From Rhizomicrobium palustre (GTDB taxonomy: Bacteria; Pseudomonadota; Alphaproteobacteria; Micropepsales; Micropepsaceae), in assembly GCF_011761565.1 (NCBI RefSeq), contig NZ_JAASRM010000001.1:868139-932138 (forward strand): a stretch of DNA of 64,000 bases, given 5' to 3'. Below the pieces are notes generated by a model. The model made no database searches, was not told where the DNA came from, and was given only the letters and a program-made list of their open reading frames with translations. Positions within the stretch are counted from its first letter, which is position 1. Every line of letters starts with the position of its first letter. A program made the translations under genes and the position numbers. Below, in pieces: positions 10,101 through 18,205 of the stretch.

Positions 10101-10200
10101 TATCGAATGCCTTCACTTGAGCGGTGCACGGTGAGCAGCTTAAGACCCAGACGAATGCTATACACCCGCTGGCTGCTGCCCAGTGTCCCCTGGTTCTCAC
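7153..10200 (-). CDS. TonB-dependent receptor/transducer with STN domain
   Basis: Large outer membrane receptor, 1015 residues from a GTG at 10200. Order: signal peptide (1-28, ending CTAQ), STN domain (about 31-102: FDIPAGNAGVSIPELARQAE, then GTGLTVSRTADGVLMI), a second signal-peptide-like stretch (about 114-139, MSHGLRNSTS to APAHAQ), TonB box (ETVTVTGFRATL), plug (GKMPDLNLAESIQRLPGV, ITLRGFSPDFTRTTLNG) and a barrel ending in FLGVRYRY with the aromatic terminus. STN plus FecR and ECF sigma genes directly upstream is the Fec-type trans-envelope signalling layout. An internal ATG at 9861 with AGGAAGGA before it could yield a receptor without STN. The downstream pectinesterase suggests a pectin-derived ligand. 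Confidence 0.93.
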   Translation of the reverse strand: MRTRGHWAAASGCIAFVWVLSCSPCTAQVKAFDIPAGNAGVSIPELARQAEVSVMARGDLLRSVVTPAVQGNYEAIAALELMLKGTGLTVSRTADGVLMISPLETNRREDQEGMSHGLRNSTSALALVLGIIAGAPAHAQDNETLETVTVTGFRATLQEARDIKRKAVNEVESIVAEDIGKMPDLNLAESIQRLPGVAMTREGGEGRNITLRGFSPDFTRTTLNGMEVPASSDGLDSGGVTVNAGRTFDFHVFAAELFNRVDVQKTQRASMEEGGMAGTVDLYSAKPFDFSGTAASISAEEGYNTMTGIADPRLTVMVSDTFFHDKLGILLSAAVSRRTVHQEGWGSVRWTSPFANGDSWDDAKTKVTGTPSTYCGAKDALNCVYSPNLPRADFFGNKQKRLGLTASVQYRPVESVEISFDALHSELDNDRQNYNSMEWLLTHGPAGNFTGQTPLSFTIDPNGKQLQAASFDNVTSWYESRLQTSVSQFNQYVMNAKWNATDKVTFESLIGLATDNANRTELRPYYRSIPHPFSFDFTNNSYVPAVSYGSYDPNRGSNYIDAITGAHRNNNVGKENFTAKQDVTYKTDTLTIQAGFDYNDREVRYAEGQGNSAAFNPSKYTKAFPIKGFGDDMPGGAKLWTWAVADFDALYRDGIYTNVYTPSIDKGWTVDERTLAGFIEIANEFEIGGMRLRTDTGMRYVQTNVKSSAVLAGTPVTVSHSYDSYLPSMNLALDVTDDVVARFAFARSMARPGLNSLNIAGPTFGYTTRSVGNIGNPDLKPYESNDIDLSVEWYMGKGGLFAVGLFNKEMVSSLTTQVVQKMVDPAYWPAMYADPQYDPSFNADPAKVPYTFTIPVNREGGNHVQGVEVIFNQPFTFLTDWVPSLPGWVSNFGVASNYTYVSAQDSTGLSPNSYNFTFYYDSGDYGVRLSVNKRDNYLLSEPGGNGNAQEYKYGPTHMDLAAFYNLTDHLTLRLEGINITNELERIYDTGDGTMNTTREFSKTGAEWFLGVRYRY

Positions 10201-10285
10201 GCCTCCCCGCTTAGCCCGCTATCCTGCGGTTTCTTATTGCCCTCTCCTGATGTTGCACCAGGAGACGGCGAGCTTCGCGAATTCC

Positions 10286-11266
10286 CTAACGTGTCGCTGT
10301 CGTGCGACGAAAAATTTTTACTTCCTGTCCGTTTACATCTACCTGCAGATCCAACGCCGAGGCGGCACTCTTGGCAAATCCCACCGGGTCATTGGACACA
10401 AACGACCCGGTAATGGTCATATTGGCCACAGCCGGGTCAACCACGATCTGAATATCGCTGTAGCGCGCATACTCCTTTGCCGCGTCTTCGAGAGTTTCGT
10501 CATCAAAGGCGAGGCGGCCATATTCCCACGCCAGATTGCGCGCCAAGCGGGCTTGCGCCACAGGTGTGGCCGTGATCGGGGCATTCTTTGGCGCAAGCGC
10601 CAGCGTGTTAGCGCTAACGCGTACCGGCGCAGAAGATGCCACGTCGGCGCGCTTAAGCTCCACCACGCCTTCTTTCACCAGGACGCGTACAGGCCTTTCG
10701 GGCAGCGCGGAAACCGTGAAGCTGGTGCCCACCGCGCGCACCAAGGTTCCGTTTGCTTCCACAACAAAGGGGCGTTTCTTGTTTTTGGCGACATCGAACA
10801 GCGCTTCGCCACGCAGGAGTTTGATCTTGCGCAATTCGGGCGTGTATTCGATGGCGACCTTGGAATTGGTATTGAGCTTCACCACCGAGCCGTCGGCGAG
10901 AAGAACCTGGCGGATTTCGCCCTTGCCCGTGGCAATGGTGGTATCGCGCAAGGCATTCCAGACGCCCGCACCAATCACGCCGACAGCGGCAATACCCGCA
11001 GCGGCGCTGCCGGTCATGAGAATGCGGCGGCGCGTCCAGACAGGGGTCTCAACCGGCTTGATGGTATTGGTGATCTCGCGCGCCCAGCCATGCGCCCGCT
11101 CCACGCGGATCAGCGCACCTTCGGCCCGGGCATATGCGCCCAGATGGCGCCTATCGGCTTTGAGCCAGCGCTCAAACTCGACCTCTTGCGCAGACGTCAG
11201 GCCTAAGTCGCGCAGGGCAGCCCATTTCGCGGCTTGATCATCAACCTGTTGGCTTGTCGACGACAT
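10286..11266 (-). CDS. fecR: FecR-family anti-sigma factor
   Basis: Inner-membrane regulator passing the receptor signal to the ECF sigma factor. An N-terminal cytoplasmic domain (about 5-60, WLKADRRHLGAYARAE) is followed by one membrane segment after TRRRILMTGSAAAG, then a periplasmic FecR domain (GEIRQVLLADGSVVKLNTNSK, LLRGEALFDVAKNKKRPFVVE, VRAVGTSFTV) and a C-terminal STN-like DUF4974 region. I prefer the ATG at 11266, preceded by GGTGAG at good spacing, over the GTG at 11275. The start lies inside the sigma gene's 3' end (26-base overlap), indicating translational coupling and matched amounts. Confidence 0.9.
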   Translation of the reverse strand: MSSTSQQVDDQAAKWAALRDLGLTSAQEVEFERWLKADRRHLGAYARAEGALIRVERAHGWAREITNTIKPVETPVWTRRRILMTGSAAAGIAAVGVIGAGVWNALRDTTIATGKGEIRQVLLADGSVVKLNTNSKVAIEYTPELRKIKLLRGEALFDVAKNKKRPFVVEANGTLVRAVGTSFTVSALPERPVRVLVKEGVVELKRADVASSAPVRVSANTLALAPKNAPITATPVAQARLARNLAWEYGRLAFDDETLEDAAKEYARYSDIQIVVDPAVANMTITGSFVSNDPVGFAKSAASALDLQVDVNGQEVKIFRRTTATR

Positions 11267-11834
11267 TTTTCTCACCAGTGTCCAGCGGAATATCAGACGT
11301 ATGACCCCTGGATTTCCCCCCTTTTCCGAACAGCCTTATCAGGTGTTTGACGCTATCCGTCATATGTTTTTCGACCATTTTCTCGCTGATGCCGAGGCGC
11401 CGCGCCACCTCTTTCTGAGGCAAGCCCTCGACCCGGCGGAGCAGCAGGGTCAGGCGGCACTTCTCGGGCAGTTTGGCGAGCGCGGCTTCCACCGCGGCGA
11501 TTTCTTCCTGAAACTCCATCCGTTCTTCGGCATTGGCCTCGTTCTCGGGCACATCCAGGGTGTCGGATTTGCCCGCCGAGATCAGCGATACCACCCGGGA
11601 ATGGCGGATATGATCGATCACAATCGCCTTGGCCGTGCGGATCGCATATTGCCGGGGATGGCGGATGGTTTCCAGCGAGGCAACCGACAACATCCGCGTG
11701 TAGGTCTCCTGGATGACATCCTCAATGTCGAGATTATAGACGCGCAGACCATGCAGCTTCGACCGTATCAGCGCCTCATGCGGTAATACGTTGATCGCAA
11801 GCCAGCGGGACCGGTCGCTCAGGTCGCTTGTCAT
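11241..11834 (-). CDS. ECF sigma factor, FecI-like
   Basis: RNA polymerase sigma factor of about 197 residues. Region 2 is seen in DIEDVIQETYTRML and the following YAIRTAKAIVIDHIRHSR; region 4 in LPEKCRLTLLLRRVEGLPQKEVARRLGISEKMVEKHM, split here as the LP, RRVEG and HTH parts. The frame is open back to 12011, but the ATG at 11834 aligns with the usual start of the family and avoids overlap with the preceding efflux gene. The ribosome site is poor. It is followed by overlapping fecR and then the STN receptor, its expected signalling partners; the pectin genes behind the receptor are the likely regulon. Confidence 0.86.
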   Translation of the reverse strand: MTSDLSDRSRWLAINVLPHEALIRSKLHGLRVYNLDIEDVIQETYTRMLSVASLETIRHPRQYAIRTAKAIVIDHIRHSRVVSLISAGKSDTLDVPENEANAEERMEFQEEIAAVEAALAKLPEKCRLTLLLRRVEGLPQKEVARRLGISEKMVEKHMTDSVKHLIRLFGKGGKSRGHTSDIPLDTGEKNVVDKPTG

Positions 11835-11979
11835 ACTGAACAGGAAAGCACGGTTTGCGACAATTGCAAGAGAACCGAGCCCAGGAAACAGGCAGTTTGC
11901 CCGCCGAGCGGCATTTGGCGCAGGACGCGAAAAATCTTTTAGGGAAATCCGAAGCTCGACCGTCTTCTTGTATCTTGCC

Positions 11980-13527
11980 CTAATCTGCGGCGACCGGGCC
12001 AGAGTTGCCAACGGTGCGCTCTGCCATCCAGACGAGTGCGATGGCGACCACGCTCAGCCAGCCGGAAATCCAGAACACATCGATCGAGGACAGAAGATAG
12101 CTTTGCTTCACCATGGTGCCAGTGATGGCGCCATAGGCCTGATGCTGGCCCATGCCCGCAGCATGCATATGCTCGACGGCATGGCGCATCACCGGATTGG
12201 AGAGGCTGGTATATTCGGCAAGGCGGCTTTGATGCAGCGCCTCGCGCCGGTCCCATAGCGTGGTGACAATAGCCGCCGCGAAGCCGCCCGCTGTGATACG
12301 CGCGAAGTTGGAAATGCCCGAGGCGTTGGGAATGTTCTGCGGCTCCACCCCATGCAGCGAGATCGCGATCATGGAAACAAAGAAGGTGCCCATGGCGATG
12401 CCTTGCACCAGAAGCGGCATAACGAAGTTCCAAAAGCCCGCATCGGCGGTGTAGCCGGAGCGCATGAAGAAGGAGGCGGAGAAAGCCACAAAGGCAACGG
12501 TCGCCACCCAGCGCGCATCCACTTTCGACAATAGCCGCGCCACGAAAGGCGTGACCACCACTGCGACAAGACCCGAAGGCGCGGCGACAAGGCCCGCCCA
12601 AGTAGCGGTGTAGCCAATATTGGTCTGCAGCCAGAGCGGCAGAAGAAGAATGTTAGCGAAGAAGACCGCATAACCAAGACAAAGCGCCGCCGTACCGAGC
12701 GCGAAGTTGCGCTTCTTGAACAAGGACAGATTCACGATCGGCGTCTTGTCCGTCATCTCCCAGATAATGAAGGCGACAAAGCTCACGGCGGCGACGATGC
12801 ACATCACCACAATACGCGTGGAGGAGAACCAATCGGCGTCCTTGCCGGTATCGAGCATGATCTGCAAGGCACCCACCCAGAGCACGAGCAGGAACAGGCC
12901 AGTGCGATCGATGGGCAATTTGCGCGTCGGCGTCTCGCGTTTGGAAAGATTGACCCAGCAGAGCCCCGCCGCGATCAGCCCGACCGGGATGTTGATCAGG
13001 AAAATCCAGCTCCAATGATAATTATCGGAGATGTAGCCGCCGAGGATCGGCCCGACGATGGGGGCTACCAGCGTGGTCATGGACCAAATGCCGAGCGCGG
13101 TGGCACGTTTGGTTTCAGGAAAGATGGCGATCAGAAGCGCTTGCGAGCCGGGGATCATCGGTCCTGACACGGCACCTTGCAGCACGCGAAACAGGATCAG
13201 CGAGTTGAGATCCCAGGCGATGCCGCAAAGAAATGAGGCGATGGTGAAAGCGACCACAGAGAAGACGAAGGTGCGCACCACCCCGAAGCGGCCCATCAGC
13301 CAACCCGTCAGCGGCACCGAGACACCGTTGGCCACCGAAAAAGAGGTGATGACCCAGGTGCCTTGATCGGTGGAGGAGCCGAGATTGCCAGCAATGGTCG
13401 GCAGCGACACATTGGCGATAGTGGAATCGAGCACCTGCATGAAGGTGCCGAGCGCCAAGGCCAAGGAGGTGATCGCAAGCTGCGATCCCTTCATGCAGCC
13501 GAAATGTGCCGCGCCCTGCCCGCTCAT
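11980..13527 (-). CDS. emrB: EmrB-type MFS efflux permease (DHA2, 14 TM)
   Basis: Inner-membrane drug:proton antiporter of 515 residues. Typical motifs are LDSTIANVSLPTI in TM1 (motif D1), WVITSFSVANGVSVPLTGWL, GRFGVVRTF (motif A) and GPILGGYISD (motif C). The ATG overlaps the stop of the adaptor gene by 4 bases. As the last gene of a MarR-outer membrane factor-adaptor-permease operon it forms a tripartite pump with the two proteins encoded just upstream. Substrates are not deducible; family members export hydrophobic weak acids and uncouplers. Confidence 0.93.
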   Translation of the reverse strand: MSGQGAAHFGCMKGSQLAITSLALALGTFMQVLDSTIANVSLPTIAGNLGSSTDQGTWVITSFSVANGVSVPLTGWLMGRFGVVRTFVFSVVAFTIASFLCGIAWDLNSLILFRVLQGAVSGPMIPGSQALLIAIFPETKRATALGIWSMTTLVAPIVGPILGGYISDNYHWSWIFLINIPVGLIAAGLCWVNLSKRETPTRKLPIDRTGLFLLVLWVGALQIMLDTGKDADWFSSTRIVVMCIVAAVSFVAFIIWEMTDKTPIVNLSLFKKRNFALGTAALCLGYAVFFANILLLPLWLQTNIGYTATWAGLVAAPSGLVAVVVTPFVARLLSKVDARWVATVAFVAFSASFFMRSGYTADAGFWNFVMPLLVQGIAMGTFFVSMIAISLHGVEPQNIPNASGISNFARITAGGFAAAIVTTLWDRREALHQSRLAEYTSLSNPVMRHAVEHMHAAGMGQHQAYGAITGTMVKQSYLLSSIDVFWISGWLSVVAIALVWMAERTVGNSGPVAAD

Positions 13528-14669
13528 GTGCGGCTGTTCTCTTTGACGATGGTCTGGATCATCCGATCAGCTTCCGCCGTGCCGCCGTCATCGGCGACGG
13601 TGCGCATCGCGGCAGGCCCGGCGACCGGCGCCTTGCCCTCATGATCGGACACATCCACGCTGACATCGACCGAGAGGCCGACCCGCAATGGATTTTGGCG
13701 CAGCTCGGCGGGATCAAGCGCCACACGTACCGGCACGCGCTGCACGATCTTGATCCAATTGCCGGAGGCGTTCTGCGGCGGCAGCAAGGCAAAGGCGCTG
13801 CCCGTGCCCGCGCCCAGGCCCACGACGTGGCCGTGATAGGTCACGCTGGAGCCATAGAGATCTGCCTTCACCGTAACCGGCTGGCCGACGCGGATGTCGC
13901 TCAATTCGCTTTCCTTGAAATTGGCATCAACCCAGAGCGAATCCAGCGGCACCACCGTCATCAGCGGCGTTCCCGGCGCGACCTGCTCCCCAAGCTGCAC
14001 CGTGCGCTGCGCGACCTGACCCGCCACCGGCGCAACCAGGCGCATATGCGAAAACACGACCATGGCTTGGCGCAGGCGTGCTTCAGCCGCCATCACATCG
14101 GGATTGTTTTCAATCGCCGTGCCCGACACCGCCGCATAAGCCTGATCGAGCGTACCCTGCGTGGCGGTGAGATTGGCCTTCGCCACCGCCAGGGCATCGC
14201 GGGCATGCGCGAGTTCTTCATGCGAGATAGATGCGCCCGCCGCGGCCCGGCGCTTATAGTCATCAGCAGCTTGCATATAGGCAGTGCGGGCCGCCACGAC
14301 CTGAGCGCGGAGCTGATCCACTTTCGAGAAGGCGGAGCGCACACCACGCACCGTACGGGCGAGATCGGCGGCGGCGGCATCCACCGCAACCTTGGCCTTC
14401 ACTGGATCAAGCTCGACCAGGACCTGCCCTTGGCGCACGGCTTGCGTATCATCGGCATGCAGGGCCAGAACCGTGCCTTGCTCGCGTGCCGTGATCGACA
14501 CCGTGTTGCCCGCCACATAGGCGTCATTGGTGGAGACATAGAAGCGGGCGTAAAGAAGCCAATAAAGCGCATATATCAGCAGCCCCGCCGCCACCACGGC
14601 GCCAAGGATGATGAGCATGCGGCGGCGCGAACCGTTGCCATTCTGAGCGGGGGCTGCGGTGTCACTCAT
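13524..14669 (-). CDS. emrA: EmrA/HlyD-type membrane fusion protein
   Basis: Periplasmic adaptor linking the permease to the outer membrane factor. After a cytoplasmic N-terminus and one membrane segment (MLIILGAVVAAGLLIYALYW) come the biotinyl-lipoyl-like motif (DAYVAGNTVSITAREQGTV), a long alpha-hairpin (about 90-200) and a beta-barrel domain (VAPVAGQVAQRTVQLGEQV). I chose the ATG at 14669, which overlaps the end of the outer membrane factor gene by 8 bases; an ATG at 14699 would give ten more residues. Confidence 0.92.
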   Translation of the reverse strand: MSDTAAPAQNGNGSRRRMLIILGAVVAAGLLIYALYWLLYARFYVSTNDAYVAGNTVSITAREQGTVLALHADDTQAVRQGQVLVELDPVKAKVAVDAAAADLARTVRGVRSAFSKVDQLRAQVVAARTAYMQAADDYKRRAAAGASISHEELAHARDALAVAKANLTATQGTLDQAYAAVSGTAIENNPDVMAAEARLRQAMVVFSHMRLVAPVAGQVAQRTVQLGEQVAPGTPLMTVVPLDSLWVDANFKESELSDIRVGQPVTVKADLYGSSVTYHGHVVGLGAGTGSAFALLPPQNASGNWIKIVQRVPVRVALDPAELRQNPLRVGLSVDVSVDVSDHEGKAPVAGPAAMRTVADDGGTAEADRMIQTIVKENSRT

Positions 14670-16077
14670 GGGATTCACTCTTGTTGGATTGGGTGGCATC
14701 GAAGCCGCCGCCGAGCGCGATGACGAGGGCCACGCGGACGGATGCTTTTTCGGCTTGTAGAAGGGCGGATTGCCGGCGCGCCTGGATCAGCGTGTCTTCC
14801 ACGCTGAGAAGCGAGAGTTCTGACGCGAGGCCATTCTTGTAGCGCGAGACGGTGAGATTGTAGCTCTCGGTGGCATCGGCCAGGGCCTGGACCTGCTCCG
14901 TGGCTTGCGCATCGACAGAGCGAAGCCCCGTGATCGCATCGGCGGTTTGGCGCACTGCGGTGAGGAGAGACTGATTGTAATCGGCCACCGCCTCATCCAG
15001 CCGCGCAGTGGCGCCGGCATAATTGGCACGCAACACGCCTGCATCAAAGATCGGCAAATGAATGGCCGCGCCGCCGCCATATTGCAGCGAGGAGGAGGTG
15101 AAGAGCGTGGTCATGCCCAACGCCGAAAATCCTGCGGTGCCGAGGAGATTAATATCGGGATAGAAGGCCTGATGAGCTGCTTGACGGCCCGCGAGCGCGG
15201 CAGTAACCCGCGCCTTGGAGGCTGCGATGTCGGCGCGCCGCGCCAGAAGATCAGCAGAGAGAGTTTGCGGAAGCGAAAGAGCGGTTTCGTTCAATCGCGG
15301 ACGCGCAATGGCGTAACCGTCAATGCCCTTACCGGTGAGCGCGGCGAGCATATGCACGGCGGCATCGCGCTGCGCCTCATCACGGAGCAGCTCTTCGCGG
15401 GCAAGCGCAAGCTGGGCCGAGGATTGCTTGGCAGTCGCTGGGTTATCGAGCCCCGCTTTGAAGCGCTGCGAGACGAGTTGATGCACTTCCTCGCGTTGGC
15501 GCACGGTGTCCTTTGCCGCGTCGATCAATGCATAGGCCTGCGCGAGTTGGACATAAGCATTGGTGACCGCACCCGCGAGGGCGAGCCTTGCCGCTTCCGC
15601 ATCAAGGGCTGCAGCCTCCGCGGTGGCTTTGGCGCGATCCACTTGGGCTGCTTCCTTGCCGAAGAGATCCAGCGACCAGGAGAGATTGGCGGCGGCGGTG
15701 CCGACCCATTGCCAGGAGCCCGCATAAGGCGGCGGGATGACGTAATTCTTGCTCAAGCGCTCGCGGATGGACCGCGCATCGCCATTGATTTGCGGAAGGG
15801 TGGCAGCGCTTGTCGTGGCGAGTTGGGATTGGGCTTCACGCAAACGTGCCATGGCGGCGGCGAGCGAGGGATTTCCCTTCAACGCCTCATCGACCAAGCG
15901 ATTGAGTTCAGGATCACCAAACGCCTTCCACCATGCCGGTGCGATGGCGGGCGAGGACTCAATGGCGAGGCCGACTTTCTCGGCCGTCAGCTTGGTGAGT
16001 TGCGGCTCGGTCGGCGGGGCGGAGACGCAACCGGCCAAAAAAAGCGCCGATGCGCCGATCAGGAACGCCTTCTTCAT
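14662..16077 (-). CDS. NodT/TolC-family outer membrane efflux lipoprotein
   Basis: Outer membrane channel of a tripartite pump, 471 residues. The signal peptide ends in a lipobox (LFLAGC, Cys 17), so the mature protein is lipidated. Two outer-membrane-efflux repeats follow, each with long helices rich in Ala, Leu, Arg and Gln, such as AMARLREAQSQLATTSAATL and QVQALADATESYNLTVSRY. Its start overlaps the marR stop by 4 bases and its stop overlaps the emrA start. Confidence 0.91.
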   Translation of the reverse strand: MKKAFLIGASALFLAGCVSAPPTEPQLTKLTAEKVGLAIESSPAIAPAWWKAFGDPELNRLVDEALKGNPSLAAAMARLREAQSQLATTSAATLPQINGDARSIRERLSKNYVIPPPYAGSWQWVGTAAANLSWSLDLFGKEAAQVDRAKATAEAAALDAEAARLALAGAVTNAYVQLAQAYALIDAAKDTVRQREEVHQLVSQRFKAGLDNPATAKQSSAQLALAREELLRDEAQRDAAVHMLAALTGKGIDGYAIARPRLNETALSLPQTLSADLLARRADIAASKARVTAALAGRQAAHQAFYPDINLLGTAGFSALGMTTLFTSSSLQYGGGAAIHLPIFDAGVLRANYAGATARLDEAVADYNQSLLTAVRQTADAITGLRSVDAQATEQVQALADATESYNLTVSRYKNGLASELSLLSVEDTLIQARRQSALLQAEKASVRVALVIALGGGFDATQSNKSESHE

Positions 16078-16568
16078 TTCGAGCCCTTGGTCTTATCGGA
16101 TGCGCCGAATTGCTCATCACCTTCAAGTCGCGCCAGCAACCGCTCCAGTAATCCTAACATCGTCGAAATTTCTGTATGGGAGAAATCCCGCGTTATTTCA
16201 TTCCAGAAATCAACCACACGCGGGGTCAACATTTTCGCCATCGCACGACCCTTTGCCGTCAGGGTCAACTTCGAAACGCGGCGATCTTCCTGGCTGCGAT
16301 GCCGCTCGATCAGCCCGCGCGTTTCGAGGGTGTCGAGCAGACGCGTCGTGGCACCACTATCATGATTGAGATTACGGCAGATCTCAGCGCCGGTGCTGGC
16401 TATGCCTTCACGCAGCTGCATCAAGACGATCCATTGGGTGAAGGTCAGCTCCTCAAGGGAAACAATCTCCTCCGCGCGCCGCAGCATAGCGTTGTGCACC
16501 CGGCGTAGGAGATAGCCCGGCGAACTGCAGGCCGCGAAATCTTCGAGCTGAAAGTATGGCTTCTTCAT
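16074..16568 (-). CDS. MarR-family repressor of the efflux operon
   Basis: Winged-helix dimeric regulator of 164 residues. The DNA-binding part shows TGAEICRNLNHDSGATTRLLDTLETRGL followed by the wing RHRSQEDRRVSKLTLTAKG, given here in two pieces. It is the first gene of the efflux operon and overlaps the next gene by 4 bases. Tandem TGCTNAGGCA sites 19-43 bases before its ATG suggest autorepression relieved by a toxic ligand that the pump exports. Confidence 0.9.
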   Translation of the reverse strand: MKKPYFQLEDFAACSSPGYLLRRVHNAMLRRAEEIVSLEELTFTQWIVLMQLREGIASTGAEICRNLNHDSGATTRLLDTLETRGLIERHRSQEDRRVSKLTLTAKGRAMAKMLTPRVVDFWNEITRDFSHTEISTMLGLLERLLARLEGDEQFGASDKTKGSK

Positions 16569-16586
16569 AACTGCCCAAGAAGATAC

Positions 16587-16611
16587 TGCTCAGGCAATAT
16601 CTGCTTAGGCA
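16587..16611 (-). promoter_or_regulatory. Tandem putative MarR operators
   Basis: TGCTCAGGCA (16587-16596) and TGCTTAGGCA (16602-16611) are near-identical partial palindromes whose starts are 15 bases apart. A weaker copy, TGCCCAAG, lies closer to the gene. They sit immediately before the marR start, where a repressor would cover the promoter. Binding has not been shown. Confidence 0.5.
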
Positions 16612-16813
16612 GGCATTATTTCAAGAGGCGCCGGCCATGCATGTTTGCCAGATCTGCCATGCGGACGCCGGAAGAGGCACGCGCTGCACATTTGAGCGCG
16701 CTAAAGCAAGCAGGCGAAGGAGATTTCAGCGTACCGCACGCAGGCGTTAAGCCACGAGGCATCCCGGGCTATTTGGCATAGCCCTGCAGCGATATCTGGC
16801 GCGGAAGGAGGAA

Positions 16814-16889
<76 letters not shown>

Positions 16890-16902
16890 GTAAGGAGGCG
16901 GG

Positions 16903-16931
16903 CGTATAGCAGCCCCTGGGGGTCCTGTCTA
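16903..16931 (-). promoter_or_regulatory. Promoter of tRNA-Lys
   Basis: On the minus strand TAGACA (16926-16931) and TATACG (16903-16908) are separated by exactly 17 bases, ending 13 bases before the mature 5' end of the tRNA. Both hexamers are close to the housekeeping consensus. Confidence 0.65.
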
Positions 16932-17053
16932 CGATTGTGTGTGCGTCTATTCGTGCCTAAGGCAACTTTCTGGGCCTAAAGCTGGGGATAAACCGCCGCG
17001 CCTGCGCATGCGCTGTAACGCACTGAAAATACTATGGAATTTTGAAGCCCAGA

Positions 17054-18205
17054 TCAGATGATGCCGGTGGAGTGGCGCGGTATCTCCACCTGACGGTGTA
17101 TGTGTACCGACAAGAGGATGCCAAAACCGAACATCACCGCCAACAAAGCGGTACCGCCGTACGAAATCAGCGGCATGGGAATACCCACAACGGGAATCAG
17201 TCCCATCACCATCATGCCGTTGATCATGATGTAGAAGAAGAAATTGAGGGTGATGCCCATCGCCACCAAGCGGCCGAACTGGCTCCGCGCCTGGATAGCG
17301 GTCTGCACGCCATAGCCGATCACGGTGCCAAACAGGATCAGAAGCGCGATACAGCCGACAAAGCCGAATTCCTCGGCGAAGTTGGTAATGATGAAGTCGG
17401 TCTGTTTTTCCGGCAGGAAGTTCAGCCGACTCTGGGTGCCTTGCAAGAAGCCCTTGCCCGCCGCCCCGCCGGAGCCCACCGCGATCTTGGCCTGGGTGAT
17501 ATTCCAGCCCGCCCCCAGCGCGTCGGATTCGGGGTTCATGAAGGTCATGACGCGGGCCTTCTGGTAGTCATGCAGCACAAAGCGCCAGGCCACCGGAATG
17601 GCTGCGGCAACACCGGTGATCACTGGCGCAATCCACCACCAGGAGAGGCCGGCCAGGAAGAGCAGCGAGCAGCCATCCAAAACCAGGATAATGGTGGTGC
17701 CGAGATTGGGCTGCATGGCGACCAGTGCCGCGGGCATGGCGATCATGGCGAGGGGAACCATCAAGCGCAGCGGCTTGGAGATGTCCTCCACGCTCTGGCC
17801 ATGCATGAATTTGGCGAGCGCCAGGATCAGCGCGATCTTCATCGGCTCTGAGGGCTGCAATTCCAGAGGGCCAAGCGTGATCCAGCGCTGGGCACCCAAA
17901 TGGGCCATGCCCATCAGCTCCACGCCCAGGAGCAGGAGCAGCGAGGCCGCATAAAAGGGATAGGCGATGTTCATCCAGACGCGGATGTCCACCATCGCCA
18001 CCACGATCATCATAAAGAAGCCCAGGACGAGCTTGATCGCCTGGCTGGAGGCCCAAGGGCTCCAGGAGCCACCCGCCACCGAATAGAGCATGGCAATGCC
18101 GATGGAGGCGATGATCGCGATGAGGAGCACCAGGCCCCAGTTCAGCTCATAAAGCTTGTCGGCAATCGAGAGATGACGGCGCGCGGCCGCATAAGGGCGA
18201 AGCAT
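17054..18205 (-). CDS. rodA: Rod-shape peptidoglycan glycosyltransferase RodA
   Basis: SEDS-family membrane enzyme that polymerises lipid II for cell elongation together with PBP2. The 383-residue protein has about ten membrane segments. Visible landmarks include LGAQRWITLGPLELQPSEPMK and GGTALLAVMFGFGILLS near the C-terminus. It overlaps the PBP2 gene by one base and is the last gene of the mreB-mreC-mreD-mrdA-rodA series. A predicted tRNA-Lys gene lies downstream. Confidence 0.95.
   Translation of the reverse strand: MLRPYAAARRHLSIADKLYELNWGLVLLIAIIASIGIAMLYSVAGGSWSPWASSQAIKLVLGFFMMIVVAMVDIRVWMNIAYPFYAASLLLLLGVELMGMAHLGAQRWITLGPLELQPSEPMKIALILALAKFMHGQSVEDISKPLRLMVPLAMIAMPAALVAMQPNLGTTIILVLDGCSLLFLAGLSWWWIAPVITGVAAAIPVAWRFVLHDYQKARVMTFMNPESDALGAGWNITQAKIAVGSGGAAGKGFLQGTQSRLNFLPEKQTDFIITNFAEEFGFVGCIALLILFGTVIGYGVQTAIQARSQFGRLVAMGITLNFFFYIMINGMMVMGLIPVVGIPMPLISYGGTALLAVMFGFGILLSVHIHRQVEIPRHSTGII

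Noticed and set aside
13506..16365. Plus-strand open frames of 405 and 486 codons
   Set aside because: They oppose the emrA and outer membrane factor genes and are rich in His and Arg, typical of antisense frames.
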